A stretch of 55,853 bases of DNA from a virus: positions 1 to 55,853 of IMG/VR virus record IMGVR_UViG_3300025128_000049. One strand, 5' to 3'. The position numbers and the translations under genes are program-made. This document shows, in pieces, positions 13,878-23,237 of the stretch (positions within the stretch are counted from its first letter, which is position 1; the number at the start of each line of letters is the position of its first letter). Under the pieces are notes generated by a model. The model ran no database searches and was not told the origin of the DNA. It saw only the letters and a program-made list of their open reading frames with translations.

Positions 13878-15746
13878 ATGGGCAAGATTCTGATTCGTAA
13901 AGCACAGGGAACCATGGGAATGGGAACTGGGTCAGACTTGCGGATATACAATCCGAGAAGTGAATCTTCGACGATGTTTCGTCACAATCATGAAGATGAG
14001 GATAGTGTGCACTCCCCAGAAGATGGGAAATATCGTGATGAGAGAACAGCCAAGAAAAAGAAAGAGCGAGAGGATAGGGCTGCTGAATTGAAAAACATCA
14101 AACACATTCCTATCAAAACCACTGATTTACATGAAGATGAGGACGTGGATGAGGATTTAGAACCGACCAAGTTTGACAGGGAACTCGAACCTTCTCTCAT
14201 GACTGGAACTCATGGGAACTTCGGCGCCATGACAAGTATGGCAAATCAAGCGAGAGGGCCGGGTTTTGCTGGAGGTCATGCTTTTGCTATGGGAGAGGCA
14301 ATGGATATTGCATTCCAGTTGTTGAAAAGGCAAACGACTTTGCCCGGTTACGACAGAGAACATGTAGAGGAGATGGTATCTCCAGAGAATAGTAATATCT
14401 GGATTGCTGCTAAACCGGGAAACGAGGAAATCTCATCTGAGCAGTCCAGCAATCTATCAGATGCAATGCTTCGAGAACTTGCTACACTAAATCGTAATCA
14501 CGGACCCTTCTCCATAACAAGTGCAACGGGAAATAGTGGCGAATGGGGTGTGGAGCCATCATTTATGCTGACTGGAGTATCTGAAAAGACTCTTCCTCAT
14601 ATTCACGAATTAGCAGATAGATTCGGCCAACAAAGTATAGCGATATCTGATGCAGATAGTGAAGCGGCCAGATTTGAAACTCCTCAAGGAAATGTAACTG
14701 ATGAGTTTACAAGTATGGGTTTTAACCCAAATGCAGAGTATTCCACAGACTTTCCTACCGGTCAAAGGTTAGAGTTCAAGAAGAGCGTCATGGTTCTCAA
14801 GAGAGATGAGAGGCTGGGATTTGTTGGAAGAAAACCAAAGAGGGCAAAGGGCGCTAAAGCAAGGAAAGATTACAGGGAGAGAAGCCGTCAATGGCGACCT
14901 TCGACTGGTGAGTTCAAACGGCCACCCGGCGGTATGACTCCCAGTAGTGCTACTGGAAGAAGGGCAAAGTCACGGATGCGAGGTATCAAGAGCGGTAAGA
15001 AGACCGGATTGAGTAGGGCTCATCTTGCTGTAGAGATGTCACACCGTGGTGTGAAGACTAAGCAACCTAAGTCGAAAGACCCAAGGGCATACAGGCAATA
15101 TATGGGACAGCAAGAAGCGAGAAAGCGACTTGGTAATGTTAGAACAGTGCACGCTACGCCTGCGAGATTTGGAGCACGTTCCTATCGAGCCGGTCCGACT
15201 GGTGCCGGAATGTTGCAGAGTCAGTTGCCGGGACAGGCTGCAGCCGCAAGACAATCAGCCATGAGACGGATAAGGCCACCTCGAATACCATCAGTAAGAA
15301 TGCCATCGGTTCCTAACATTTCTGGCGGTGCTCCGCCGAGCCCTCCAATGAGTGTAATGGGACAAGGTGGCGGGCAAGTAGGAGTGGGGATGCCCAAACT
15401 ACCGACTGCGACAGTGCAGGGGGCAGGTCCGGGAATGGTAATGACTGGCAAAGTGGGAGTAGGTAGTGATTTGCAGAAGCGGGGACTATCATACTACGAC
15501 ATGGCCGAACTTCGGCAACTCGTCAATGATGCTCGAAGAGCGATGAAGCGGAAGGAGACTAAGAAAAAGGGGAAGGGAGACAGAGACACAAGTGGTGCAG
15601 GAAGTAACTTACCCAGACACAACAATGCCCCGTCTAAGGAGACAACCAATCCGACAGGTGGCACGGAGGATTTGAAGAACGACGCGAGGACTTTCGGCAC
15701 TAATCCCCTCCACCATCTAACAGGTAGAGGAGGTAGAACTCCATGA
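13878..15746 (+). CDS. Tagged polyprotein with highly basic central region
   Basis: I choose the ATG at 13878 because AAGGAGG lies just upstream. The 622-residue product opens M-G-K-I-L-I-R-K-A (I-R-K-A tag), has an internal G-E-A-M-D-I-A-F-Q-L-L-K at 139-150 and V-M-V-L-K-R at 304-309. The last site would release a strongly basic segment (about 309-440, with G-R-K-P-K-R-A-K-G and many more Arg/Lys clusters), then a Pro/Gly/Met-rich linker and a charged C-terminal helix region containing D-L-Q-K-R. The 151-308 segment looks globular but unknown. The basic piece would suit DNA condensation in the head. Processing and role are inferred. Confidence 0.75.
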   Translation: MGKILIRKAQGTMGMGTGSDLRIYNPRSESSTMFRHNHEDEDSVHSPEDGKYRDERTAKKKKEREDRAAELKNIKHIPIKTTDLHEDEDVDEDLEPTKFDRELEPSLMTGTHGNFGAMTSMANQARGPGFAGGHAFAMGEAMDIAFQLLKRQTTLPGYDREHVEEMVSPENSNIWIAAKPGNEEISSEQSSNLSDAMLRELATLNRNHGPFSITSATGNSGEWGVEPSFMLTGVSEKTLPHIHELADRFGQQSIAISDADSEAARFETPQGNVTDEFTSMGFNPNAEYSTDFPTGQRLEFKKSVMVLKRDERLGFVGRKPKRAKGAKARKDYRERSRQWRPSTGEFKRPPGGMTPSSATGRRAKSRMRGIKSGKKTGLSRAHLAVEMSHRGVKTKQPKSKDPRAYRQYMGQQEARKRLGNVRTVHATPARFGARSYRAGPTGAGMLQSQLPGQAAAARQSAMRRIRPPRIPSVRMPSVPNISGGAPPSPPMSVMGQGGGQVGVGMPKLPTATVQGAGPGMVMTGKVGVGSDLQKRGLSYYDMAELRQLVNDARRAMKRKETKKKGKGDRDTSGAGSNLPRHNNAPSKETTNPTGGTEDLKNDARTFGTNPLHHLTGRGGRTP

Positions 15747-18139
15747 TTTACTCATCTCCTCAACTCCTCAAGGCTCTCCTCATTAGGAAGGGCGATGGCA
15801 ACTATCTACTCTATGGCGGGCAATATCAAGTTCAAAGATATCCGCCACCAGAGGCTCATTTTGAAGACCCTACCAAACCAGATATTCCGGCTTTTGCTCA
15901 CACTGGTGGTCATGGGGAGAATGATTCCGGTCACCCCGGTATAGGTCACGTGATAAACGGCACATGGGTGAAGGGAGACCATGGAGAAATGGTCTGGCGC
16001 GATGACTCTGGTAGCGAATATCTACATGGTATTGATGGCTTAATCAGGGCTGTTGGAAGTGAGTTTGCTAAGAGAGGCATAGAAGCCAATCCAAAGGACG
16101 TAATTCAGAAGAGTATTGAAAGACACAATATGGGAAGAGCAGAGAATGACCAAGTTCCTCATATTGATAGCGAAGAGTGGAGAAAACTTCACATGTCTCA
16201 TTTCAATGAAGGCGGACCTGTTAGAGGTAAAGATGGTCAATTTATCACTACCCTCTCGAATGGTCTTAAGCACGCTAAAGAACATTGGCTTGGGAGATTT
16301 ATGGAATCATACTATAACCCTATGCACAAAGAACTTGGAGCGGAAATGGCCGCAGTAGGCCATGAAAATCCCAATAGACACAGTTGGATAAAGCAGCCTT
16401 ACGTTAAGCCACATAGGTTGTCTTTTGCAGTCAATCCCGATGGAGAATTACAACCTGCTGGAGGGTCAGCCGGACACGGCGACCTCAAAGGAGGAACGAC
16501 GCTTCCCCAAAGAGATGTCCAAGGACATAAGCGAAGAGGATTAGTATCTGGTGAGCCGGAGTTCCAAAACATATCGGCTTGGGGGCTTGGTGGAATAAAG
16601 GCGCCAACCTATTATCTCAGGCAACCGTATGGCAACCAAAATCCAGTGAATATAAATCCACAAACTAAGGCAAGTTTCATGCATGAACTGATGCAAGCAA
16701 TGGGAAGTAGCCCAGAGGCACTTGCTAACAACACCATAGTGAATAGTGCTGGAGCAAAGGAGTTCATCAGTAAATTACCAAACAATTTGTCGATACCAGT
16801 CGAAGGAAGGAACCGGTCATTGAAGACTCTTCTGCAGGCTGGCCCAGCAGGTTGGGAGAAGATATACGGCTCTCTATCAAACGTAGTAGCATTCCAAGGT
16901 ATGTTTGGTGAGAACAAGAAAGGAAGACGAGATGCAAATGGAAAGTTGCTGGGAAGCACAATCGGAAAGAAGAATCTAATCTACGGCGAGAGATATGGAG
17001 ATACTGCAGAAGAAGGGCAAGGAATCGACAAGTTTCTCGGACAGTCAGCCAGAATAGGAGGACAACATGTATACAGGACCGAGGCCGGTCGCGGTCTCAG
17101 CACACATGACCGTGCAAAAGACCATTACAGTCATATTCTTCTTGCTGCCGCACAGGGCATCCCGCACCATGAGGATGAATTATCTCCAGAGGAACTGGTT
17201 GCTAATGGTATCAAACTGATTGATAATGAACAAGAAAGGGCACAGATACCGAGATTAAGAAAGGTCATGGGGGTGCTCGGTAATACGATAATGATTGCCA
17301 GAGGAATCGAACCTATGGAAATACCCGACCAAGAAACATTGCGGAATATGCCGATGTTTACAGGTCACGACCTCCAAGGAGGAACTCACGAAGACCCGGC
17401 AATGCTTGGTGTCCCGGACCATATAAGATTAGCAGAAACAACTGCTCTTCCAATAGATACAGAATCTCGCATTACTCCACATAATACTCCAGCATCAAAA
17501 CCTCAAACAATAGCAGGAGCGCCCGTTAGACCCGGTGCTGCTGAAATGCTTCACGGAGGAGGCCAATCGGCTGCAACTGGGCCTCCTCCACCTAATCCAT
17601 TCAATATCCCCGGTGCCACTGTTACTCGAACGCCGGCAGACCCTTCAATTGCGGGAACTCGATTTCCGGTAAACCCAACTACACCGGGTTTAACTGAAAC
17701 ACAACAAGCAAGAGCGAGATTAGGTAGTGCCCCTATGGAAAGGGTAAGAGATTTCATGGCACAACAAGCAATACCAACCTCTAACCTACAAAGAGTGCAA
17801 GAGTTTCAGCAGACTTATGGAGACCCATATCAAACTCGGCTTTCTGATTTTGACCCGCGCGTTCTGACGCGGAAGTCGGATAATCTGGTCAATGTGGTAG
17901 AGACGATACAGATAGACGATGCTATGAGCGATATGGCAATAATGAAGCATGTCCCTACGAGAAAATTAGACGAGCGGTCGATAACAGATATCTTGCTTAT
18001 TGCTAAGAGAATGGATATTTCACCAGTAGATGTTCGCACGATACTCAATACCAAAGGCGATTGGGAGCGTATTACCAAGACCTATGGCTATGATGAGGAT
18101 GCCATTAAGGTGGTTAAGGTTTCATTTGGAGGGATTTGA
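15743..18139 (+). CDS. Large tagged virion protein, 798 aa
   Basis: The N-terminus M-I-Y-S-S-P-Q-L-L-K-A-L-L-I-R-K-G holds both tag endings in series (Q-L-L-K-A at 7-11 and L-I-R-K-G at 13-17). A long globular region rich in His, Gly and aromatic residues follows, then a Pro/Ala/Thr-rich linker (about 590-650). A further L-T-R-K-S near 712-716 precedes a compact helical C-terminal domain that alternates D-I-L-L-I-A-K-R and D-V-R-T-I-L. No family is recognised. It overlaps both neighbours by 1-4 bases and sits just upstream of the small Gly-rich protein and TerL. Location in the head is inferred. Confidence 0.7.
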   Translation: MIYSSPQLLKALLIRKGDGNYLLYGGQYQVQRYPPPEAHFEDPTKPDIPAFAHTGGHGENDSGHPGIGHVINGTWVKGDHGEMVWRDDSGSEYLHGIDGLIRAVGSEFAKRGIEANPKDVIQKSIERHNMGRAENDQVPHIDSEEWRKLHMSHFNEGGPVRGKDGQFITTLSNGLKHAKEHWLGRFMESYYNPMHKELGAEMAAVGHENPNRHSWIKQPYVKPHRLSFAVNPDGELQPAGGSAGHGDLKGGTTLPQRDVQGHKRRGLVSGEPEFQNISAWGLGGIKAPTYYLRQPYGNQNPVNINPQTKASFMHELMQAMGSSPEALANNTIVNSAGAKEFISKLPNNLSIPVEGRNRSLKTLLQAGPAGWEKIYGSLSNVVAFQGMFGENKKGRRDANGKLLGSTIGKKNLIYGERYGDTAEEGQGIDKFLGQSARIGGQHVYRTEAGRGLSTHDRAKDHYSHILLAAAQGIPHHEDELSPEELVANGIKLIDNEQERAQIPRLRKVMGVLGNTIMIARGIEPMEIPDQETLRNMPMFTGHDLQGGTHEDPAMLGVPDHIRLAETTALPIDTESRITPHNTPASKPQTIAGAPVRPGAAEMLHGGGQSAATGPPPPNPFNIPGATVTRTPADPSIAGTRFPVNPTTPGLTETQQARARLGSAPMERVRDFMAQQAIPTSNLQRVQEFQQTYGDPYQTRLSDFDPRVLTRKSDNLVNVVETIQIDDAMSDMAIMKHVPTRKLDERSITDILLIAKRMDISPVDVRTILNTKGDWERITKTYGYDEDAIKVVKVSFGGI

Positions 18140-18744
18140 TGGGGAAAGTTCTGGTCATTAGGAAAGCAGAAGCAACGTCTGCCGTTAGCGGTGGCGGTGG
18201 CGGTGGTGTAGGAGTCGGATTGGGCGGAGGTGGCCTGATGTTTATGTTGGGCGGAGGTGGCTCAATGGCTCCAGATAGTAAGAAGTTCATAGATATGTTT
18301 GGAGAGATTGGGAGCGAGAGTCACGATAGAGCAGTGGCTATGCAAAAATTAGGAAGGAGAATGCGATACGGCGCCGCAGGATTAGGTGCATTCAATGCAC
18401 TCTATAATCAGACTTCAAGCGGTCAGCCGGGAATTGGGAGTGCCATGGCGACCGGTGCGATGGGTGGATATGCTGGAAGTGCTGGTGCAGAAGATTGGTT
18501 TGCACGGAACGCCGAGAAACAGGCACAAGCACGAAATTGGTTTGGGGGAAAATTGAGTAGGACGGCGCTGGCACCTCCTACTCCTGATGAGAAACTCGAT
18601 GCTGCTGCTCGTGAAGCATTTGCTGCGCCAATCGAACCGGCAATGGACTCCCTGAATAATGCCTCGGGCAACATGTATACAGGACAACAAGAAACTCCCG
18701 ACCAGATAAGGGATAGAGATACAAGGAGGTTCGATTTCTCATGA
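18139..18744 (+). CDS. Tagged Gly-rich small head protein
   Basis: The ATG at 18139 overlaps the previous stop and follows GGAGGG. The product (about 201 residues) opens M-G-K-V-L-V-I-R-K-A, the I-R-K-A tag, followed by a very glycine-rich hydrophobic stretch, a helical region, another Gly/Ala-rich segment and a charged tail. Its composition resembles the minus-strand protein at 5031-5663. It is coupled to TerL by a four-base overlap. The glycine-rich hydrophobic zone could associate with membranes, as in proteins ejected to form a channel, but this is inference. Confidence 0.7.
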   Translation: MGKVLVIRKAEATSAVSGGGGGGVGVGLGGGGLMFMLGGGGSMAPDSKKFIDMFGEIGSESHDRAVAMQKLGRRMRYGAAGLGAFNALYNQTSSGQPGIGSAMATGAMGGYAGSAGAEDWFARNAEKQAQARNWFGGKLSRTALAPPTPDEKLDAAAREAFAAPIEPAMDSLNNASGNMYTGQQETPDQIRDRDTRRFDFS

Positions 18745-20219
18745 GTAATGAGCAGATGGACGCCTTCATCCTGAATATGGATAGAGAGATGTGCAAGAAG
18801 TCATTCAAGTATTTCTTCGTAGATATCCTTGGTTTCCTATACAATCATCATCATGACGATTGGCGGAAGGGATTAGAAGAGTCACAATACTACTGCGTGA
18901 AAGCATCTCGTGACCACGGTAAATCCGTCTTCTTCATGTCTTATGCGTTATGGCTTGCTGCATTCAATCCCGGCAAACACGTTATGGTTTTCTCTCACTC
19001 ACTTGAGCAGACGCTTGAGCATATGAGGTTCATTCGCAATCTGATAGAGGAAAATGATATTCTTAGACATTTGAAGCCAGAGGGCAAGCCTTGGGCGAAA
19101 TCTTACTTCGAGTTTTCTAACGGTAGCCGTATGATGGCAAAGTCAGTTGGTGGAGCAACTCGTGGATTCCACCCCGACATAGTGGTATGTGACGATATTC
19201 TCTGGGGAACGACTGCTTCTGAATTGGCTAAGACGGCCGATTGGTTCTATGGTGTTCTCCTTCCGGTTCTTCACCACACGAGTAAATTGATGATGGTTGG
19301 CACACCATTTAGTTACAATGACTTGTATGCAGAATTGGAGCAGAAGGATACATTCAGAGTGGAGACTTATCCAGCAATAGATGCTGAAGGAATTGCTCTT
19401 TGGCCTGAGCGTTGGGATTTAGAAGCCTTAGATTCGAGGCGCATGTCGATGCCTGCAATTCAGTTTACGCGAGAATATCTCTGTGAGCCTATTCACGATG
19501 TGGCAAGTATGTTTCCGTTGCCCTTGTTGGAACAAGCAAGAGATACTGATTTAGTTTTGTTAGACAGGGCCGAAACTAATTACAACGAAGAAGGAGAAGC
19601 AGATGGCGTTTTCGGACAGCACTTCATAGGTCACGACCCTGCGATAGCGTCTGATAAAAATGCTGATTTTACTGCGATGACGGTTATGCGTATCAAACCC
19701 GATGAGGAGAAGAAGGAGATAATTCACGTCGTTCACGAAAGAGGAATGTCCTCAGTAGCACAAAAGAGAATGATGGTGATGCTCAATAGTAAGTTTCAGC
19801 CCGAACTTATCGAACTTGAGGGAAACAACTTCCAAAGAATGCTTGAGCAAGAGATGAGAGAACTTAGGGCGGATATGCCTATTCGAGTATTCATGACTAC
19901 GCGCACGCGTAAGGAGAGTTTGTTCATGTCTCTTCTTCTTGCATTTGAGCAAGGGCACATTAAAACTCCATATGGCGATGAGAGAAGTAAGAAATATACT
20001 CATACTCTTGAGCAGGAACTCAATCGTTTCGGTATGCAGAAGAGTGGTAAGTTAGAGAGCGTAGGCGTGCACGATGACTTAGCGATGAGTATAGCACTCG
20101 CAAATTGGGCATCTAAGGAGTTTAAGGGAAGTGTAATGCTCTTGGATGATTATATGCCCGGTTTCGATAGTTGGGTAAGTGGGGATGGCAATAATACAGG
20201 GAGTTGGATGATACCATGA
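18741..20219 (+). CDS. terL: Terminase large subunit (TerL)
   Basis: The 492-residue protein is the packaging ATPase-nuclease. The N-terminal ATPase has a Walker A variant (S-R-D-H-G-K-S, 56-62) and a Walker B with catalytic acid (D-I-V-V-C-D-D, 146-152), with a coupling-type V-G-T-P near 186-189. The C-terminal RNase H-like nuclease starts at G-H-D-P (Asp299) and ends with the acidic H-D-D-L-A-M-S motif. Length is usual for the family. It is coupled to the Gly-rich tagged protein upstream and followed by a LAGLIDADG protein and the portal, a standard packaging block. Confidence 0.95.
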   Translation: MSNEQMDAFILNMDREMCKKSFKYFFVDILGFLYNHHHDDWRKGLEESQYYCVKASRDHGKSVFFMSYALWLAAFNPGKHVMVFSHSLEQTLEHMRFIRNLIEENDILRHLKPEGKPWAKSYFEFSNGSRMMAKSVGGATRGFHPDIVVCDDILWGTTASELAKTADWFYGVLLPVLHHTSKLMMVGTPFSYNDLYAELEQKDTFRVETYPAIDAEGIALWPERWDLEALDSRRMSMPAIQFTREYLCEPIHDVASMFPLPLLEQARDTDLVLLDRAETNYNEEGEADGVFGQHFIGHDPAIASDKNADFTAMTVMRIKPDEEKKEIIHVVHERGMSSVAQKRMMVMLNSKFQPELIELEGNNFQRMLEQEMRELRADMPIRVFMTTRTRKESLFMSLLLAFEQGHIKTPYGDERSKKYTHTLEQELNRFGMQKSGKLESVGVHDDLAMSIALANWASKEFKGSVMLLDDYMPGFDSWVSGDGNNTGSWMIP

Positions 20220-20278
20220 ATAAGATAAATACGACAGAAATAGACTCAAAGAATGTAAACACTACACTTTGGACGTGA
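20216..20278 (+). CDS. Possible 20-aa leader peptide
   Basis: A short frame starts with an ATG overlapping the TerL stop (ATGA) and ends just before the next gene at 20283. It would couple translation of TerL to the LAGLIDADG protein. The peptide has no recognisable feature, and chance occurrence is quite possible; it is listed because every other ATGA overlap in this window leads into a gene. Confidence 0.25.
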   Translation: MNKINTTEIDSKNVNTTLWT

Positions 20279-20282
20279 GAGA

Positions 20283-21425
20283 ATGGGCATTTTTCCAGAT
20301 AATGGAGACGGTTGGTTTGAAGCCAATCTTGGTTTTTCAGCATCTGAATTAGTGAAGCGTCTAAAGAAAGCCAGAAGGCATAATAAACAAGATAAGGATT
20401 TCATAGATAAGGCAATAGATGATATTAGAGCGTTGAAAATTATGGAAGTTGATGCTACATTGAAGGTGCATGATTGGAGTGAACCCTATTCTGATACTAT
20501 CAAGGAATTAGGACTTACTGACCGCAATATGAAAGCACTTAGAAAGTTTGGAGAGTCAAGGAGTATTACTCTTCAAAGGGCTTGTCGCCAATGGGATAAT
20601 GCAGATAATACACTTAAGATGCTCGAAGAATATGAAGATGTATGGGGCGATTCGGAAAAGAAGACTTGGGTAGAAGCGATGGAAGCAAAGAGAGATGCCA
20701 GACTAATATGGAAGACCGCACTTCATCAAATGGAAAGATTAACCAATAAAGAGAAGGAAACACTTGTCAAGAGTGCTGAGATTCTACAAAGTAAAGGCCC
20801 AATGACAGGAAGGATGATTTTTGAAAACTTATCTGAAAAGAAGATTCTCCATAAGAGTATGACGTCCATGAAATTAGCAAAATTACTCTCAATGTATGGT
20901 GAGGAGATTGATATTATTGGAGGAGCAGGAAGAGGGACTTTTGTCAAGATGGATAAGACCGGTCTCATTATCAAAGACCCATGGGCGTATGCTGCTGGAT
21001 TCCTTGATGCCGATGGCTATATCACAATTACAAAGAGAGGTGAGCCTCGCGCTGGTTTCATAGCGACGGGGAATAGAGGCAAGATACATTGCGAACAACT
21101 GCAGAAAACCTTAGATTGCGGTATACTACAATTAGACCAAAAGGTGTATAGTGATAATCAACGTAGTCAACATCGCCTTCAATTCTATTCTAAAGCGGAT
21201 ATAGCAAAACTACTGAAAGGGGTTTTGCCATTCTTACAAATGAAAGCGACTCAAGCAAAAGCAGTGCTCGCTTTCATAGAAGAAGGAGATAGTCTGAAGA
21301 AAGACGAATTGAAGAAAGTAGTAAGGTATAGCAATTGGAGTGACGATACCAATAAGGCTAATGCCCTACTGGCCGAGTGGGGTATAGAGGCCGACCAAGT
21401 GAATAAGTGGGCGGAGGCGATTTGA
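20283..21425 (+). CDS. Winged-helix LAGLIDADG endonuclease-like protein
   Basis: The 380-residue product has an N-terminal helical region, a likely winged-helix DNA-binding part (about 155-225, P-M-T-G-R-M-I-F-E-N-L through G-R-G-T-F-V-K-M) and a single LAGLIDADG-like motif A-Y-A-A-G-F-L-D-A-D-G-Y at 235-246, followed by the mixed strand-helix pattern of one LAGLIDADG domain. One-motif enzymes act as dimers. Intein splice residues are not seen. Phages often place an HNH nuclease next to TerL to make packaging cuts; here a LAGLIDADG protein fills that slot between TerL and portal, so it may be a packaging nuclease or accessory rather than a free-standing homing enzyme. It overlaps the portal start by one base. 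Confidence 0.75.
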   Translation: MGIFPDNGDGWFEANLGFSASELVKRLKKARRHNKQDKDFIDKAIDDIRALKIMEVDATLKVHDWSEPYSDTIKELGLTDRNMKALRKFGESRSITLQRACRQWDNADNTLKMLEEYEDVWGDSEKKTWVEAMEAKRDARLIWKTALHQMERLTNKEKETLVKSAEILQSKGPMTGRMIFENLSEKKILHKSMTSMKLAKLLSMYGEEIDIIGGAGRGTFVKMDKTGLIIKDPWAYAAGFLDADGYITITKRGEPRAGFIATGNRGKIHCEQLQKTLDCGILQLDQKVYSDNQRSQHRLQFYSKADIAKLLKGVLPFLQMKATQAKAVLAFIEEGDSLKKDELKKVVRYSNWSDDTNKANALLAEWGIEADQVNKWAEAI

Positions 21426-23197
21426 TGGCAGATGAAGAAGAAGGAGGAATACGCGGATTCCTAAGAAGAGTCTCGGCGCCATTCAGAAGTCGAACTACGC
21501 CAGAACCGCAGATGCCCCTCTATACTACCGGTATACAGGAACCAGTCTTAGCGCAAGGTATTACACTACCCGCGCTATATGCGGTCACGCACGAGAATCT
21601 CATACTGCGAACAGTCATTTCTAAGTTAGCGCAGGAGATATTCAGACGAGGCTACTATTGGGAAAAGAAGTTTCAGCACAAGTGTATGGACTGTGGTGAG
21701 GAATATAAGAATGAAGTAGAACAATGTAATCTATGTGGCGGGCAACTGAAGACGCCAGATGTAAATCAACTAATCTATCCTAAATGGCTTCTTGAGCAGC
21801 AAAATTCGATGGAACAGAACTTCATGCACATAATGGCTGAGATTGAGAAAGACCTCAATATAGTGGATGATGCATTCTTGATTTGCGTTAAGGAATACTT
21901 CGTAGACCCTGAGACATCAGATATGAAGTTCTATCGAGTAAAGGAAATCATCAGAGGCGACCCGATATTCATGAGAATCATCTCAGATAAGCGCGGAGTT
22001 CGTGGTGGTAGATACAAGGTATGTCCTCTCCATCGTGACCAAGTTTCCTATCCCGGACAAGACGAGAAATGCCAAGTCTGTGGAAATAACATGCAGGAAG
22101 CCCACTATGCCAATATGGCAGGAAGTGGGAAGACACAGTATTATCTGGAAGGAGAGGTTCTCCATATCAGTAAATACAATCCATCCAAGTTGTATGGTAA
22201 GAGCCCAGTTAATACCATGTGGCGACAAGCCATGACTTTGACGGCAATGGATAATTACATGTATACAGCATATCAGAAGAGAAGGAGTCCGAAAGGAATC
22301 ATATCTGTTACCACTGATAATCTTGAATCAATGAAGTCATTTTGGAAGACTGTTGATGAGAAAATGGAGCGTGACCCACATTACATACCAAAAGTTGGCA
22401 TAGAGAGTCAGACTGGAAGAGGTGGAGTGAATTGGGTTAAGTTCATGGACACTCTTGAGGAAATGCAGTATATTTCAGTTAGAGATGAGATGAGGAATCG
22501 TATAGCCGCTTTCTTTGGTGTAAGTAGCATTTTCATGATTGATAGTGGTAAGAGTGGTGGTTTGAATAACGAGGGAATGCAGATTCTTGTAACTAATCGG
22601 GCTGTCGAGTTCGGTCAGAAGGTTTACACTGACGTGCTTTTCCCTCGTATGCTTAAAGAAATGGACGTCACAGATTGGAAACTCACTCTCTATCCTAATG
22701 AGGAAGAGGATGAAATTACTCGTTTGCGACGAGACGAAATGGAAGTAAATCTTGCTCAGAGAATGATGATGCTTGGCTACAAGCCCGAACTCATGGAGGA
22801 AGGAGACAGAGATATACGCTTTACTTATCGTCAAATGGACCCTCAACAGGATGGAGCGCCACCAATGCCGCCCGGAATGGCACCGCCGCAAGGAATGCCG
22901 CCCGGCACTGGAATGATGCCTAATGGAATGATGTCGCCGGGAATGGCACAACGTGGAGGAATGCCGCATGGAGGAATGCCACCCGGTATGCCACTCAATC
23001 AGGTAATGCCGCCATCACAACCCGGAGGAGAGGGAATGGGAATAAGAACGCCAAGAGGACCAGCCTCGCCACAAAGCCGAACATCTTTTGGTATAGGCTC
23101 CCCTGTTTCATCAGTTCAACAGAGGGGACCACAGAACTCATTAGCGCAGGATAATAGTCGTGCGCTGCTAAACGCAAGACGAATAAAGGGCGCGTAA
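21425..23197 (+). CDS. Portal protein with two zinc ribbons
   Basis: I start at the ATG at 21425, overlapping the previous stop. The 590-residue product has the layout and position of a portal: an N-terminal arm, a clip/stem region with aromatic and charged residues, and a long hydrophobic-amphipathic core before a C-terminal disordered tail that is extremely Gly/Met/Pro-rich (about 475-560). Two zinc-ribbon knuckle pairs are inserted: C87/C90 with C101/C104, and C200/H203 with C216/C219. Zinc ribbons in a portal are unusual and may stabilise the wing or bind packaged proteins or DNA. Function as portal rests on position, length and overall pattern. Confidence 0.8.
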   Translation: MADEEEGGIRGFLRRVSAPFRSRTTPEPQMPLYTTGIQEPVLAQGITLPALYAVTHENLILRTVISKLAQEIFRRGYYWEKKFQHKCMDCGEEYKNEVEQCNLCGGQLKTPDVNQLIYPKWLLEQQNSMEQNFMHIMAEIEKDLNIVDDAFLICVKEYFVDPETSDMKFYRVKEIIRGDPIFMRIISDKRGVRGGRYKVCPLHRDQVSYPGQDEKCQVCGNNMQEAHYANMAGSGKTQYYLEGEVLHISKYNPSKLYGKSPVNTMWRQAMTLTAMDNYMYTAYQKRRSPKGIISVTTDNLESMKSFWKTVDEKMERDPHYIPKVGIESQTGRGGVNWVKFMDTLEEMQYISVRDEMRNRIAAFFGVSSIFMIDSGKSGGLNNEGMQILVTNRAVEFGQKVYTDVLFPRMLKEMDVTDWKLTLYPNEEEDEITRLRRDEMEVNLAQRMMMLGYKPELMEEGDRDIRFTYRQMDPQQDGAPPMPPGMAPPQGMPPGTGMMPNGMMSPGMAQRGGMPHGGMPPGMPLNQVMPPSQPGGEGMGIRTPRGPASPQSRTSFGIGSPVSSVQQRGPQNSLAQDNSRALLNARRIKGA

Positions 23198-23210
23198 TTC
23201 AAATAGCATC

Positions 23211-23220
23211 GCGTATACGC
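23211..23220. promoter_or_regulatory. 10-bp perfect palindrome GCGTATACGC
   Basis: In the 40-base gap after the portal gene, GCGTATACGC reads the same on both strands. It lies 18 bases before the chosen start of the next gene. A short operator or promoter element is possible; the length is too small for certainty. Confidence 0.3.
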
Positions 23221-23237
23221 AATAGGCAGTGAAGACC

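Noticed and set aside
20283-21425. Intein or free homing endonuclease in the packaging block
   Set aside because: No splicing residues (N-terminal Cys/Ser block or C-terminal His-Asn) and both neighbours are intact; a stand-alone homing enzyme cannot be excluded but is less likely than a packaging accessory.
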